Of a DNA stretch of 64,000 nt, positions 8,694-19,098 are shown one piece after another. The stretch comes from Micrococcales bacterium (GTDB lineage Bacteria > Actinomycetota > Actinomycetes > S36-B12 > UBA10799). The notes beneath the pieces are model-generated. The model worked only from the letters and a program-made list of their open reading frames with translations. It made no database searches and had not been told where the DNA came from. Where the stretch lies: positions 62,001 through 126,000 of the forward strand of contig JADJCR010000002.1 in assembly GCA_016703125.1 (NCBI GenBank). The letters run 5' to 3'. The number at the start of each line of letters is the position of its first letter. Within the stretch, counting starts at the first letter, position 1. The position numbers and the translations under genes are program-made.

Positions 8694-11311
8694 CTACTTC
8701 TTCGACGCTGCCTTCTTGCGGGGCTTCTTCGGCGCAGGACCCTTCGCGCGCCGCTCACTGATCAGATCGCTGGCACGCTCGAGCGTGATCGTCAGCGGGT
8801 CGTCGGCCACCCGCAACGAGGCGTTGGTCTCACCATCGGTGACGTAGGGGCCGAAGCGCCCTTCCTTGAGTTCGATCTTCTTGCCGGTGATCGGATCAAC
8901 GCCGACCTCCTTGCCGGGCGCGGCCTGCTCGCGGCCCCGGCCGCGTTTGGGCTGGGCGAACAACGCCAGCGCCTCGTCCAGGGTGCACGTGAAGATGCTG
9001 GCCTCGTCGGGCAGCGAGCGGGAGTCCTTGCCGTGCGTGAGGTACGGGCCGTACCGACCGTTCTGTGCCATGACCGGCTCCCCGTCCTCGGGGTGCTTGC
9101 CGACCTCGCGCGGCAACGACAGTAACCGCAGGGCGTCCTCGAGGGTGACCGTCGTGAGGTCCATGCCCTGGAACAGGCTCGCGGTGCGCGGCTTGACCGT
9201 CTTGCGCGGCTTCTTCGCGCCTTCGGGGAGTTCCGGCAGGATCTCCGTGACGTAGGGGCCGAACCGTCCGGTCTTGGTCACGATCTCGTGCCCGGTGTCC
9301 GGGTCGACGCCCAGCCCCCGCTCCTCCTTGGGCGCGTTGAGCAACTCGAGGGCCGACTCGGGGGTGAGCTCGTCGGGCGGCAGGTCGGCCGGCACGTTCG
9401 CACGCTTCTCGCCCGACTCCAGGTACGGTCCGTACTTGCCGACGCGCAGGACGATCTCTTGGTCGATCGGGAACGACGAGTTCTCTCGCGGGTCGATCTC
9501 CGGCAGTTTCTCGATCATGGGGTGCAGGCCCACGAAACGGCCCCCGCGGGGGTCCACGCCGCCGTAGTAGAACGTGCCCAGCACGAACGTGCGGGTTTGG
9601 TGACCGTCGGCGACGGTGTCGAGGATCTCCTCGAGTTCCGCGGTGAAGTCATAGTCCACCAGCGCCGAGAAATGGTCCTCCAGCAGCCGCACCACGGCGA
9701 ATGCCAGCCACGCCGGCACCAGCGCGGTGCCGCGTTTGAAGACATACCCGCGGTCCAGCAGCGTGCCGATGATGTTCGACCACGTCGAGGGCCGGCCGAT
9801 GCCGCGCTCCTCCAAGGCCTTGAGCAGCGTGGCTTCGGTGTAGCGGGCAGGCGGCTTGGTGGAGTGCTCCTCGGCGGTCAGCGCCCGGACCGTCACCTCG
9901 TCACCGGTGGCCAGGCGCGGCAGGCGGCGTTGCTGCCCGCTGTCCTCGTCGTCGCGGCTCTCCTCGTACGCGGCCAGGAAGCCGGGGAAGGTCACCACGG
10001 TGCCGCTGGCGGAGAACGTCGTCGCCGTGCCATCGGCGGTCGTGGCGGCCAGTCGCAGCGTCGTGGTGGCGATCTTCGCGTCGGCCATCTGGGAGGCGAC
10101 CGTGCGCTTCCAGATCAGGTCGTAAAGCGCGAGCTCGTCGGGGTTCACCTGCGAGGCCACCTGGCCCGGGGTGCGGAAGGAGTCACCGGCTGGGCGGATC
10201 GCCTCGTGCGCCTCCTGCGCGTTCTTCACCTTGCGGGTGTAGTCACGCTGCGGACCGGGGAACACGTGGTCGTCGCCGTACAGCGCCCGCGCCTGCGCCC
10301 GGGCGGCCTGGATCGCCGTGGCCGACAGGTTGGTGGAGTCGGTACGCATGTAGGTGATGAAGCCGCGCTCGTACAGGCCCTGGGCCACGCGCATCGTGCG
10401 CTGGCCCCCAGCGCAGTTTGCGGGAGGCCTCCTGCTGCAACGTGGAGGTCATGAACGGGGGGGACGGCCGCCGCGTGCCCGGCTTCTCCTCCACCGATTC
10501 CACAGCCATCCGGGCGTCGGCCAGACCCGCGACGAGCGCCTCCGCAGCGGCGATGTCGAGGTGCCGCACGTCCTTCTTCTTCAACTGCCCGAGGTCGTTG
10601 AAGGAATCCCCGCGCGCCACTCGCACGCCGTCGACGTGGGTCAGGGTGGCGGTGAAGTTGCCCGGGTCCAGCAGCGCCTCGATGTCTGCGTAACCGGCCC
10701 GCACGAACGCCATCCGTTCACGCTCACGGTCCACGACCATCCGCAGCGCCACCGACTGCACACGCCCGGCGGACAGCCGCGGCATGACCTTCTTCCACAG
10801 CACCGGCGAGACCTCGTACCCGTACAACCGGTCCAGGATGCGCCGGGTCTCCTGCGCGTCCACCAGGTCGAGGTCGAGTTCGCGGGTGTTCTGCAGCGCG
10901 TGCTGAATGGCGTCCCGGGTGATCTCGTTGAACACCATCCGCCGCACCGGGACCTTCGGGTCGAGCACCTTCAGCAGGTGCCAGGCGATCGCCTCACCCT
11001 CCCGGTCCTCATCGGTGGCAAGTAGCAGTTCGTCGGCGTCGCGCAGCTTGTCCTTGAGCTCCTTGACCCGCGCCTTCTTGTCCGCGTTGACCACATAGAT
11101 CGGAGCGAAATCGTTCTCGATGTCGACGCCGAGACGCGCCCACGGCTCGGACTTGAACTTGGCCGGGATGTCGGCGGCACGGTCGGGCAGGTCCCGGATG
11201 TGGCCCACACTCGCGGTGACCTCGAAGCCGTCGCCGAGGTAGCCCCTGGATCGTCTTGGCCTTCGCGGGCGACTCGACGATGACAAGGCGGCGTACGGTG
11301 CTTTCAGGCAT
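8694..11311 (-). CDS. topA: DNA topoisomerase I, reading frame broken by two 1-nt insertions
   Basis: Three consecutive frames together give a complete topoisomerase I of about 871 residues. The N-terminus at ATG 11311 (upstream GGGAAGGGA) has the TOPRIM strand VIVESPAKAKTI. The DEDREGEAIAWHL metal motif follows, then RLSAGRVQSVALR, the catalytic Tyr in FITYMRTDST, four C-terminal topoisomerase repeats (GRFGPYVT-type) and a Lys-rich tail. Frame 1 to 2 changes at a C4 run (11243-11246; three expected). Frame 2 to 3 changes at a C5 run (10405-10409; four expected). Removing both gives 2616 nt, exactly 872 codons. Because the gene is essential, sequencing error is the likely cause. Product: relaxes negative supercoils. 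Confidence 0.93.
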
Positions 11312-11415
11312 ATTTCCCTTCCCCGACCCCATGATGCGGGCACGAATCGGCACAGTACGACACCGGGGTGGGGTTGCGCCAGCGGGGATCGCCTACCTGG
11401 ACGACTGGGCGATCC

Positions 11416-12879
11416 TCAGCGGTTGGGTGTGAACACCTCGCTGAACACCGCCTTGAGCAGCACCTCCACCAATGGCGCCGGGGATCCCTCCAGCAGCGCA
11501 TTGATGCCCGCCATCTCCTCCGGCAGGGCCACCGGGCCGCCCTGACCCTTGAATCCCGCGATCTGCATGAGGCCGTCGATCGTGGCCGCGTCGAGGGCGT
11601 CCACGTCGATGCTGGCCGCGGCCGCCGCGAGGTTCGGGTCGATGTCGGCTCGCCCCTTGCCGGTGGCAGCCTCCGTCGCTTCCCTCAGCATCGCCAGGAA
11701 CTCGTCTGCCCGGTCCCCGATGCCCGCGGACACCGTCACATGGATGTTCGTCGGCCCGCCGCGCCGCGCCGGCTGGACCTGCAGCGACCATCCCAGCGCG
11801 TGCGCCTCGTCGGCGACGATCCGCACGTCGGGACCGTCCGGATCTCCGGTGTCGCCGATGCAGACCAGCGAAGACTCCGGGGCCGCGACCACCCGCAGCC
11901 CGGGGATGGTGGCCACCTCCTCAGCGATGTGCACGGCGCCGGCTCGCGATTTCAGCGCCAGCTCCCGCAGCCCTTCGCGGCCCAGTAGATGCAGAACCGC
12001 CCACGCGGCGGCACCCGGTGCGGCGGAGCGGCTGGACAGCAAGGTGTTGTTGATCAGCGGGTAGCCGGGCCAGCCGGCGTCGGCGAAGAAGTGGTACTGG
12101 CGCAACTCCGGATTGGCGTGCAGCACGATCGACACGCCCTTCGGGGCGTACCCGTACTTGTGCAGGTCCATGGACGCCGACGTGACACCCGGGATACTCA
12201 TGTCCACCGGCGGCAGACCCTCGGCCTCCCGCACGAACGGCAGCACCCACCCGCCGATACACAGGTCCAAGTGGCACAGGATGTCGCGCTGCGCGGCGTC
12301 GGCCGCGACCTGCTCGACGGGGTCGATCACCCCGTGGGCGTAGCTGGGCGCGGAGACGACTGCCAGGGCGGTGCGCTCGTCCATGGCCGCGCGCATCTCG
12401 GCGGCATCGGCTTTGAACCCGTCGTCGACCCCGATGTCCACCACGTCCACGCCGAACAACCATGCTCCCTTGCGGAACGCCGAGTGCCCGGTGACCGGCA
12501 ACAACATCCTCGGCCGGCCCTGCCCACCCCGGCGGTGGTAGCGCTCCCGGGCGCCGAGCACGGCAAGCATGCAGGACTCCGTGCCACCACTGGTCACCGT
12601 GCCCACGGCGTCCGGACCGCCACCGTGCAGGTCGAGGGCGGCGCCGACCAGGTCGTTCTCGACCGCCGCGATGCTGGGGAACGCCGTGGGGTCCAGGCCG
12701 CTGCGACCCCAGGCGGTCGCGGCCGCGGCGTTGGCCACCTCCCGTAACTGGGCGTTGCCGGACTCGAAGTGGTAGCTGGTGGCCTTGGTGTAGTCGAGGT
12801 CCACGGCGCGCAGAGCGGCCAGCGCCGACAGGATCTCGGCGGCGGGCAGGCCGTGGTCAGGAAGCGGCGGCAGGGTCAT
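11416..12879 (-). CDS. PLP-dependent decarboxylase / sphingosine-1-phosphate-lyase-like
   Basis: A 487-residue fold-type I PLP enzyme. TSGGTESCMLAV forms the phosphate-binding loop, HLDLCIGGW carries the PLP-ring Asp, and SMDLHKYGYAPKG contains the Schiff-base Lys. That last motif is closer to sphingosine-1-phosphate lyase than to glutamate or aromatic amino-acid decarboxylases. The substrate cannot be set from sequence: a phosphorylated amino alcohol or an amino acid. ATG 12879 was chosen because GAGG lies 6 nt upstream; a GTG 6 nt earlier is less likely. The start overlaps the upstream transporter's end by 23 bp. Confidence 0.85.
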   Translation of the reverse strand: MTLPPLPDHGLPAAEILSALAALRAVDLDYTKATSYHFESGNAQLREVANAAAATAWGRSGLDPTAFPSIAAVENDLVGAALDLHGGGPDAVGTVTSGGTESCMLAVLGARERYHRRGGQGRPRMLLPVTGHSAFRKGAWLFGVDVVDIGVDDGFKADAAEMRAAMDERTALAVVSAPSYAHGVIDPVEQVAADAAQRDILCHLDLCIGGWVLPFVREAEGLPPVDMSIPGVTSASMDLHKYGYAPKGVSIVLHANPELRQYHFFADAGWPGYPLINNTLLSSRSAAPGAAAWAVLHLLGREGLRELALKSRAGAVHIAEEVATIPGLRVVAAPESSLVCIGDTGDPDGPDVRIVADEAHALGWSLQVQPARRGGPTNIHVTVSAGIGDRADEFLAMLREATEAATGKGRADIDPNLAAAAASIDVDALDAATIDGLMQIAGFKGQGGPVALPEEMAGINALLEGSPAPLVEVLLKAVFSEVFTPNR

Positions 12880-14215
12880 GTGCACCTCGCAGGTCGTTGA
12901 GTGTCTTCTCGGTGAGGTCGTACTTGAACAACGTGGGCAGGCTCAGCAGCATCATCAGCGCCGGGAACAGCGAGAAGGACAAAACGATCCCGGTCAGGGC
13001 GCTGCCCGGCTGCGTGACGGTCTGCCCGGCCTCGCTGGAGATGAAGCCGGTCGCGGCCAGGATGAGGCCCACGACCGCCGGGCCGAGCGCCAGCGAGACG
13101 GTCTCGGCGGCCGCCCACACGCCGGTGAACACCCCGGCCCGCTGCCGGCCGTGCTGGGCGGCGTCCGCCGCCACGGTGTCCGGCAGCATCGCCAACGGGA
13201 ACATCTGCATGCCGGCGTAGGCCACCCCGACCATCCCGACGAGCACGTACACGGCGGCGTCCGGGAGGCTGCGGCTGAAGAACAGTCCGACCGCCGCGAC
13301 CAGGAAGACGCCACTGGCCATCACGAAGCCGCGTTGTTTGCCCACCCGCTTGGAGACCATCGCCCACAACGGCATGACGATGACCGCCGGTGCCACCATG
13401 CAGACGAAGAGCAGTGTCTGCTGCAGTTCCCCACCCCCGAGGATGTAGGTGGCCAGGTAAGGCACGGACGCCAGCATCGCGCCGGTGGCCAGCGCCTGCG
13501 GGACGAAGGTGAGCATGAGCAGCAGGAACCAGCGGTTCTGCCGGACCGCGGCGACCCGTTCCTGCAGCGTCGGTTCACTCTGCGCCTGGCTGTAGGAGCG
13601 GACCCGGCGCAGCATGGACCAGCAGACCACGGTGCTCACCAGCAGTAACAACCCGACGACCACGCCCATCCCGGCATAGCCCGAGCGGCCCGAGCCGAAC
13701 GCCTTGACGAGGATGGGGGCACCTGCGCCGAACAGCAGGATCGACAAGCTCAGGAACACGATGCGGATGGCCGTGATCCGGGTGCGCTCGCCGTAGTCGT
13801 CGGTGAACTCCGCGGGCATCGCGAGGTACGTGACCTGGAACGTGGCGAAACCCGTGATGGCGAACAGGAAGAACACGCCCACCCACAAGGCGGCGGCGTT
13901 GCCCTCCAGGGCGCCGGGTGCCGCGAACGTCAGGGCGAACATGGGAGCGAGGATGAGCCCGCCGATCAGCAGCCACTTGGAGCGGTGGCCGGAGCGCACC
14001 ATGGTCCGGTCGGACATGCTGCCCACGACCGGCGCGATGATCACGTCCCAGGCCTTCGGCAGGAAGACCACGAGGCTGGCGATCGCGGCGGCGACCCCGA
14101 GCACGTCGGTGAGGTAGAACAACAGGACCAGGCCGGGAACCGTCGCGAAACCACCGGTGCCGAACGATCCGAACGCATAGCCGAACCGCTGCCTGCCTGT
14201 CAGTCGCTGGGCCAT
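12857..14215 (-). CDS. MFS transporter, glycoside-pentoside-hexuronide (GPH) type
   Basis: A 452-residue polytopic protein with about 12 hydrophobic segments. Residues near 60-80 carry DRTMVRSGHRSKW, the D-R-T-x-x-R-x-G-x-R-x-W loop of GPH cation symporters (MelB relatives). The start at ATG 14215 (MAQRLTGRQRFGYAFGSFG) matches family N-termini; the open frame continues to 14308 without support. It is upstream of and overlaps the PLP decarboxylase, suggesting that it imports or exports a metabolite for that enzyme. The solute is not determinable. Confidence 0.87.
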   Translation of the reverse strand: MAQRLTGRQRFGYAFGSFGTGGFATVPGLVLLFYLTDVLGVAAAIASLVVFLPKAWDVIIAPVVGSMSDRTMVRSGHRSKWLLIGGLILAPMFALTFAAPGALEGNAAALWVGVFFLFAITGFATFQVTYLAMPAEFTDDYGERTRITAIRIVFLSLSILLFGAGAPILVKAFGSGRSGYAGMGVVVGLLLLVSTVVCWSMLRRVRSYSQAQSEPTLQERVAAVRQNRWFLLLMLTFVPQALATGAMLASVPYLATYILGGGELQQTLLFVCMVAPAVIVMPLWAMVSKRVGKQRGFVMASGVFLVAAVGLFFSRSLPDAAVYVLVGMVGVAYAGMQMFPLAMLPDTVAADAAQHGRQRAGVFTGVWAAAETVSLALGPAVVGLILAATGFISSEAGQTVTQPGSALTGIVLSFSLFPALMMLLSLPTLFKYDLTEKTLNDLRGAHDPAAAS

Positions 14216-14286
14216 GAGGCCCAGTATCGTCCCGTCACCCGTACCGTTGCCGCGTTTGCGGGACACTGGGAACAGGGGTGGTTTCC

Positions 14287-14619
14287 ATGTCAACTCCGGA
14301 CACGGCACGACGCTCCACCACCGCGGCGTTCCTGATGCCTGTCACCTATCTGATCTGGTTCCCGATCGTGTTCGCCCTCGGATACTGGATCACCGCCACG
14401 TTCGATGCGTATCCGTCCACAGAGGTCCCCCTGGTCCAGACCGGGCTGGACGGAATCATCGCCGCGGCCTGCTACGGCCTGATCTGCGGACTGCCGGCGT
14501 GGATCGGGGTGTGGCTGGCAGCGAAGGCCGGCCGCGGCGGGGGCACTGCCGCGGCAGTGCTCGCCCTGGTGCTGAATCTGCTGATCGCTGTGGCGATGTT
14601 CGCCCTCGCGTTCACGTAG
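14287..14619 (+). CDS. Small membrane protein, three transmembrane segments
   Basis: A 110-residue protein with hydrophobic segments at about 19-38, 58-75 and 85-108 and a Gly-rich basic loop (AAKAGRGGG) between the last two. AGGGGTGG lies just upstream of ATG 14287. No family is recognised. It is divergent from the GPH transporter (71 bp) and its last 8 nt overlap the end of the convergent thioester-reductase gene. Confidence 0.6.
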   Translation: MSTPDTARRSTTAAFLMPVTYLIWFPIVFALGYWITATFDAYPSTEVPLVQTGLDGIIAAACYGLICGLPAWIGVWLAAKAGRGGGTAAAVLALVLNLLIAVAMFALAFT

Positions 14620-15694
14620 TCCGCCCGAAATCGGAAATCAGCGCGGCGCGCACGACGGTGTCGATGTAGTCGAGCACTGCCGGACATTCCAGACCGGCTG
14701 GCGCGAGGACCTCGTCGGCATGCGTCGTGTCGAACTGCGGCCGCATCTGCAGGTAGGGACGGTAGACCAGCCCCGCCTGCAGGGTGCGCCGCAGGCGTTG
14801 GTCGGGCACAAGCATGAGCAGCGGGCGCACGCCCCTGCGGAACACGACGGGCGGGACGCGGATCGGCGCCCCCCGCTCCAGCAGGGCGAACACCCTCGGG
14901 AGCATCTCACCGGTGGTGGTGTCGCGGCCCGGACCCGCGGCCAGGTGGAAAGTGCCGCCCAGCGTCGCAGGATCTGCCGACAGCGTGAGGATCGCGTCGG
15001 CCACGAAGTCCACCGGCACGACGTCCAGGCGCGCACCGGGGTCGTAGGGGATGACCGGCAGCCAGCCGCGGGCGATGACCTTGAGGGGCCAGTAGAGGAC
15101 CTTCCAGGCTCCGGTGCGACCGGTCCGGGAGTCACCCACCACGATCGAGGGCCGGTGCACGGCCACCGGCAGGTCGGCCATCGCCGCGCGCAGCAGGTGC
15201 TCGGCCTCGTACTTCGTCTGCTCGTAGGTGTTGTGGAAGCCCGCGTCGTGGTCGAGGTCGGACTCCAGGATCAGGCCATCGCGGCGTCCTGCGACGTAAC
15301 ACGTCGAAACCGCGTCGAGACGGCGCAGTCGCGGGAGCCCAGCGCAGACGTCGATGACGTTGCGTGTGCCATCGACGTTGATGCGCCGCGCTGCCGCCAG
15401 CGGCAGGTCGAAGGACACGCTGGCCGCGCAGTGGATCACCTGCGTGACCTCGCTCAGCAGCGCGGGATCCACACCCAGGCCGGGTTCGGTGACATCGCCG
15501 GCCACCGCGTGCAGCCGCCCGGTGTCGCTGTCGTTGCGTTCGGAGAGGGCCACCAGCCGTTGCTCCGCCGTCGCGTCCGCAGTGGGGCGGATCAAGCACA
15601 GCACCGCGCGGTAGCGCGGGTCCGCGGCCGCGCGCCGGAGCACCTCGCCACCGACCATGCCGGTCGCACCGGTCAGCAGCAGGACGTCGGTCAT
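14612..15694 (-). CDS. Thioester-reductase-like NAD(P)-dependent oxidoreductase (Lys2/MxaA R-domain type)
   Basis: A 360-residue stand-alone reductase domain. The N-terminal LLTGATGMVGGEVLRR is the nucleotide loop. HCAASVSFDLPL is the typical R-domain segment, followed by STCYVAGRR and YEQTKYEAEHLLR, supplying the Y-x-x-x-K catalytic pair. R-domains reductively release carrier-bound acyl thioesters or act as fatty acyl-CoA reductases. The start at ATG 15694 overlaps the ATP-grasp gene's stop (ATGA), so the two are coupled; the pair may modify one product. An AAR-like reductase lies 10 kb away. Confidence 0.82.
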   Translation of the reverse strand: MTDVLLLTGATGMVGGEVLRRAAADPRYRAVLCLIRPTADATAEQRLVALSERNDSDTGRLHAVAGDVTEPGLGVDPALLSEVTQVIHCAASVSFDLPLAAARRINVDGTRNVIDVCAGLPRLRRLDAVSTCYVAGRRDGLILESDLDHDAGFHNTYEQTKYEAEHLLRAAMADLPVAVHRPSIVVGDSRTGRTGAWKVLYWPLKVIARGWLPVIPYDPGARLDVVPVDFVADAILTLSADPATLGGTFHLAAGPGRDTTTGEMLPRVFALLERGAPIRVPPVVFRRGVRPLLMLVPDQRLRRTLQAGLVYRPYLQMRPQFDTTHADEVLAPAGLECPAVLDYIDTVVRAALISDFGRTT

Positions 15695-16533
15695 AGCCGC
15701 GCGGCGATCCCCCGCACAAGGCGCCGCAGAGCGGTGGGTTCCTGCTGCAGGAACAGCGAGGGCTCCACGAGTTCCAGTTCGGCCAGCAGGGGTTGGTCGT
15801 GGTCGTCGCGGATGAGATCGATGCGCGCGTAGAGCAGTTCGTGCGGGATGTCCGCGATCACCGCCTCGGCCAGTTCTCGCTCGGCGTGGGCGATGGGCAG
15901 CGCCGCGGACACCTGCTCCTGCGCGTCGCCGAGGCGGGGGCTCTTGCGCACCGCGTGCGTGAGTTCCTCGTCGATCCAGATCAGCGAACGTTCGCCATAC
16001 GTCTCGACTGAGGACAGGTAAGGCTGCACCATGACTTCCCGGTCGCCGCACAGTGTGCCCCAGAACGCCCTCGCCGCTGGCGACTGGGGGTCGGTGATCC
16101 GATCGGTGAGGAACGACCCGGCCCCCACCACCGGCTTGGCCACGACGTCGTGCCATCCGCGGTCGGCCATGAGGTCGGCGAGGTCGACCTCCTCGCCCAC
16201 TCCGAGCCAGGCCGTGGGCACGACCGGCACGCCCTGCTTGGCGAGTTGGCGCAGGTAGCCCTTATGTGTGTTCCACTGGACCACCTCGACCGGGTTGAAC
16301 AGCCGGGTGACGGTCGCCGCGTGCACCGCCCAGTCCAGGAACGCGTCGAGGTTGTCGATGTAGTTCCACGCCGAACGCAGGACCGCGATGCCGAACCGCG
16401 ACCAGTCCACGGTGTCGTCGTCCCACGCCGCAAGTGTGGGTTCCAGGCCGGCGTCGCGCAGAGCCGCCAGCAACAAGTCCTCGTCGGGGTCGGGTTCCGG
16501 CAGAACCTGGCAGGTGACGATGGCTACGCTCAC
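15691..16533 (-). CDS. ATP-grasp enzyme (RimK/glutathione-synthetase-like)
   Basis: A 280-residue protein from GTG 16533. The ATP-grasp features are VVAKPVVGAGSF (Lys-containing lid strand), VMVQPYLSSVETYGERSLIWI and the metal-binding end LLAELELVEPSLFL with conserved acidic residues. The family joins a carboxylate to an amine or thiol through an acyl-phosphate; similar proteins are annotated as cycloserine-type DcsG homologues. It is upstream of and coupled to the thioester reductase. Terminator-like hairpin 16575-16602 separates it from hppA. Confidence 0.8.
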   Translation of the reverse strand: MSVAIVTCQVLPEPDPDEDLLLAALRDAGLEPTLAAWDDDTVDWSRFGIAVLRSAWNYIDNLDAFLDWAVHAATVTRLFNPVEVVQWNTHKGYLRQLAKQGVPVVPTAWLGVGEEVDLADLMADRGWHDVVAKPVVGAGSFLTDRITDPQSPAARAFWGTLCGDREVMVQPYLSSVETYGERSLIWIDEELTHAVRKSPRLGDAQEQVSAALPIAHAERELAEAVIADIPHELLYARIDLIRDDHDQPLLAELELVEPSLFLQQEPTALRRLVRGIAARL

Positions 16534-16574
16534 AGGCCAACTCTCGCGCACCACGGGCACCGGACACACCGCGA

Positions 16575-16602
16575 CCCCCGTCCGGACGAACCGGAACGGG
16601 GG
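16575..16602 (-). terminator. GC-rich hairpin after hppA
   Basis: CCCCCGTCCGG (16575-16585) and CCGGAACGGGGG (16591-16602) form a stem with one mismatch around a short loop, 14 nt beyond the hppA stop. No U-tract follows, as is usual in high-GC actinobacterial terminators. It may also work as an intergenic stabiliser before the ATP-grasp gene. Confidence 0.6.
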
Positions 16603-16615
16603 CCGCTGGTGCTGT

Positions 16616-18961
16616 TCAGGAGACCTGCGAAGCGATCTCCTCCGGGCTGACCGCGATCGGCCGGCGCTTGGTGATGACGACCGCGCCCACGACCACAGCC
16701 AGCGCACCGGCCGCGATGGCCCAGCGCAGCGCGTTGCCGTCGAGGAACATCGACACCACAGCCGGGGCGATCAGCAGCGAGACCAGGTTCATGACCTTGA
16801 TCAGCGGGTTGATCGCCGGACCGGCGGTGTCCTTGAACGGGTCACCGACGGTGTCACCGATGACCGTGGCGGAGTGGGCCTCGGAGCCCTTGCCGCCGTG
16901 GTTACCGTCCTCGACGAACTTCTTCGCGTTGTCCCAGGCCCCACCGGAGTTGGCCAGGAACACGGCCATCAGGGCGCCTGTGGCGATAGTGCCCGCCAGG
17001 AACGATCCGAGGGCGCCGATGCCCAGGCCGAAGCCCACAGCGATCGGCGTCAGGATGGCCAGCAGACCCGGCGTGCTCAGCTCCCGCAGGGAGTCGCGGG
17101 TGCAGATGTCCACGACCTTGCCGTACTCCGGCTTCTCAGTGCCTTCCATGATTCCCGGGTGCTCCCGGAACTGCTTGCGCACCTCGAAGATGATGGCGCC
17201 GGCCGCCCGGGTCACAGCGTTGATCGCCAGACCCGAGAACAGGAACACCACCGAGGCGCCGATCAGCAGACCGACCAGGTTGCGCGGGTTGGAGACGTCG
17301 AGGATGCCCAGATATTGGGAGGCGTCCTGCGCGCCGAGGCCCTGCAGCGCATCGCCGGCCTGAGCCGTCGCCTGCTGCACCGCGTCGCGGAAGGAACCGA
17401 ACAGCGCCGTTGCCGCCAGTACGGCGGTCGCGATCGCGATCCCCTTGGTGATCGCCTTCGTGGTGTTGCCCACCGCGTCCAGGCTGGTGAGCACCTGGGC
17501 ACCCTCGCCCTCGACGTCGCCGGACATCTCGGCGATGCCCTGCGCGTTGTCGGAGACCGGACCGAAGGTGTCCATCGCAACGATGACGCCAACCGTCGTC
17601 AGCAGACCGGTACCGGCCAGCGCCACTGCGAACAGGCTCAGGGTGATCGAACCGGCACCCAGCAGGAACGCCCCGTACACCGCGGCGCCGATGAGCAGCG
17701 CGGAGTACACCGCGGACTCCAGGCCGAGCGAGATACCCGACAGGATGACGGTCGCCGGACCGGTCAGCGAGGTGCGGGCCACGTCGTCCACCGGACGACG
17801 GTTGGTCTCGGTGAAGTACCCGGTCAACTGCTGGATGGCGGCGGCCAGGATGATGCCGATCAACACGGCGGCGATCACCAGGAAACGCGGGTTGAGCGTC
17901 TCGGCGGTGGTCACGCTCAACTGCAGCCGCTCGCCGACCACGGTCCAGTCGGTCAGCTTGACCAGGCGGTCGGGCAGCCAGATGAAGGCGGCGATGGCTA
18001 CCAGCACAGCCGAGATGATCGCGGAGATGAAGAACCCGCGGTTGATCGCGCTCATGCCGGAGCGGTCGTTGGGGCGCGGGGAGACCGCGAAGATGCCGAT
18101 CATCGCCGTGATGACACCGATCGCCGGGATCACCAGCGGGATGACCAGGCCGAGGCTGCCGAGGGCGGCCTGGCCGAGGATCAGCGCAGCCACCAGGGTC
18201 ACCGCGTAGGACTCGAAGAGGTCCGCGGCCATACCGGCGCAGTCACCCACGTTGTCACCGACGTTGTCGGCGATGGTCGCGGCGTTGCGGGGGTCGTCCT
18301 CGGGGATGCCCTGCTCGACCTTGCCGACGAGGTCCGCGCCGACGTCAGCAGCCTTGGTGAAGATACCGCCACCGACACGCATGAACATGGCCAGCAGGGC
18401 TGCGCCGAAGCCGAAGCCCTCCAGGACCTTCGGCGCCTCGCCCTTGTAGACCAGCACCACGATCGCCGCACCGAGCAGGCCCAGGCCGACGGTGAACATG
18501 CCCGCCACACCACCGGTGCGGAAGGCGATGCGCATGGCCTTGGTCTCTCCGCTCTTGCCCTCGCGGGCCGCGGCCGCCACGCGCACGTTGGCGCGCACGG
18601 CCAGCCACATGCCGACGTAGCCGGTCACCGCGGAGAACACCGCGCCGACGAGGAAGAAGATCGAGCGACCGATCCTCTCGTTGGTCGTCTCTGCCGGAAG
18701 CAGGAAGAGGACGAAGAAGACGATGACGGCGAAGATGCTCAGCGTGCGGAACTGGCGACTCAGATAAGCCGATGCCCCCTCCTGGATGGCTCCGGCGATG
18801 CTCTTCATCGAGTCAGTGCCTTCGCTGGCGGCGAGTACCTCGCGGACGAGCAACCCGGCCACCGCCAGCGCGAGCAGCGCGATGAGCGCCACGACGATGA
18901 CAGTGGTGTAGTTGCCGCCCGACAGAGTCACTACGTTCGCTGCGGCAGTGCCTGCGGACAT
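16616..18961 (-). CDS. hppA: Membrane-bound proton-pumping pyrophosphatase, K+-independent type
   Basis: A 781-residue protein with about 16 transmembrane segments. The catalytic loops are DVGADLVGKVEQGIPEDD, DNVGDNVGDCAG and the C-terminal GDTVGDPFKDTAGP. It couples PPi hydrolysis to H+ translocation. The NTTKAITKG segment carries Lys at the position that is Ala in K+-dependent enzymes, so K+ independence is inferred. ATG 18961 precedes a Ser/Ala-rich N-terminus. The 137 bp upstream (18962-19098) hold the probable promoter. It would recover energy from biosynthetic PPi, for example from the acetyl-CoA synthetase reaction. Confidence 0.95.
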   Translation of the reverse strand: MSAGTAAANVVTLSGGNYTTVIVVALIALLALAVAGLLVREVLAASEGTDSMKSIAGAIQEGASAYLSRQFRTLSIFAVIVFFVLFLLPAETTNERIGRSIFFLVGAVFSAVTGYVGMWLAVRANVRVAAAAREGKSGETKAMRIAFRTGGVAGMFTVGLGLLGAAIVVLVYKGEAPKVLEGFGFGAALLAMFMRVGGGIFTKAADVGADLVGKVEQGIPEDDPRNAATIADNVGDNVGDCAGMAADLFESYAVTLVAALILGQAALGSLGLVIPLVIPAIGVITAMIGIFAVSPRPNDRSGMSAINRGFFISAIISAVLVAIAAFIWLPDRLVKLTDWTVVGERLQLSVTTAETLNPRFLVIAAVLIGIILAAAIQQLTGYFTETNRRPVDDVARTSLTGPATVILSGISLGLESAVYSALLIGAAVYGAFLLGAGSITLSLFAVALAGTGLLTTVGVIVAMDTFGPVSDNAQGIAEMSGDVEGEGAQVLTSLDAVGNTTKAITKGIAIATAVLAATALFGSFRDAVQQATAQAGDALQGLGAQDASQYLGILDVSNPRNLVGLLIGASVVFLFSGLAINAVTRAAGAIIFEVRKQFREHPGIMEGTEKPEYGKVVDICTRDSLRELSTPGLLAILTPIAVGFGLGIGALGSFLAGTIATGALMAVFLANSGGAWDNAKKFVEDGNHGGKGSEAHSATVIGDTVGDPFKDTAGPAINPLIKVMNLVSLLIAPAVVSMFLDGNALRWAIAAGALAVVVGAVVITKRRPIAVSPEEIASQVS

Positions 18962-19098
18962 ACGGTTTGCTCCTCGGATTCCCTTGCGGGCGCCGGGCGG
19001 AGACAGTCCCCTGACCGGTGCGCCTTGGTGGAGCCGGGCCCTCCCAGGACCGACTGGGCGCGATTCTACCTGTGGGTAACTTACGTCCCGCTTACAGG

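Noticed and set aside
8694..11311. Programmed frameshifting in topA
   Set aside because: The two shifts are extra bases in ordinary C4/C5 runs with no slippery heptamer plus stimulator, and similar lesions occur in many unrelated genes of the window.
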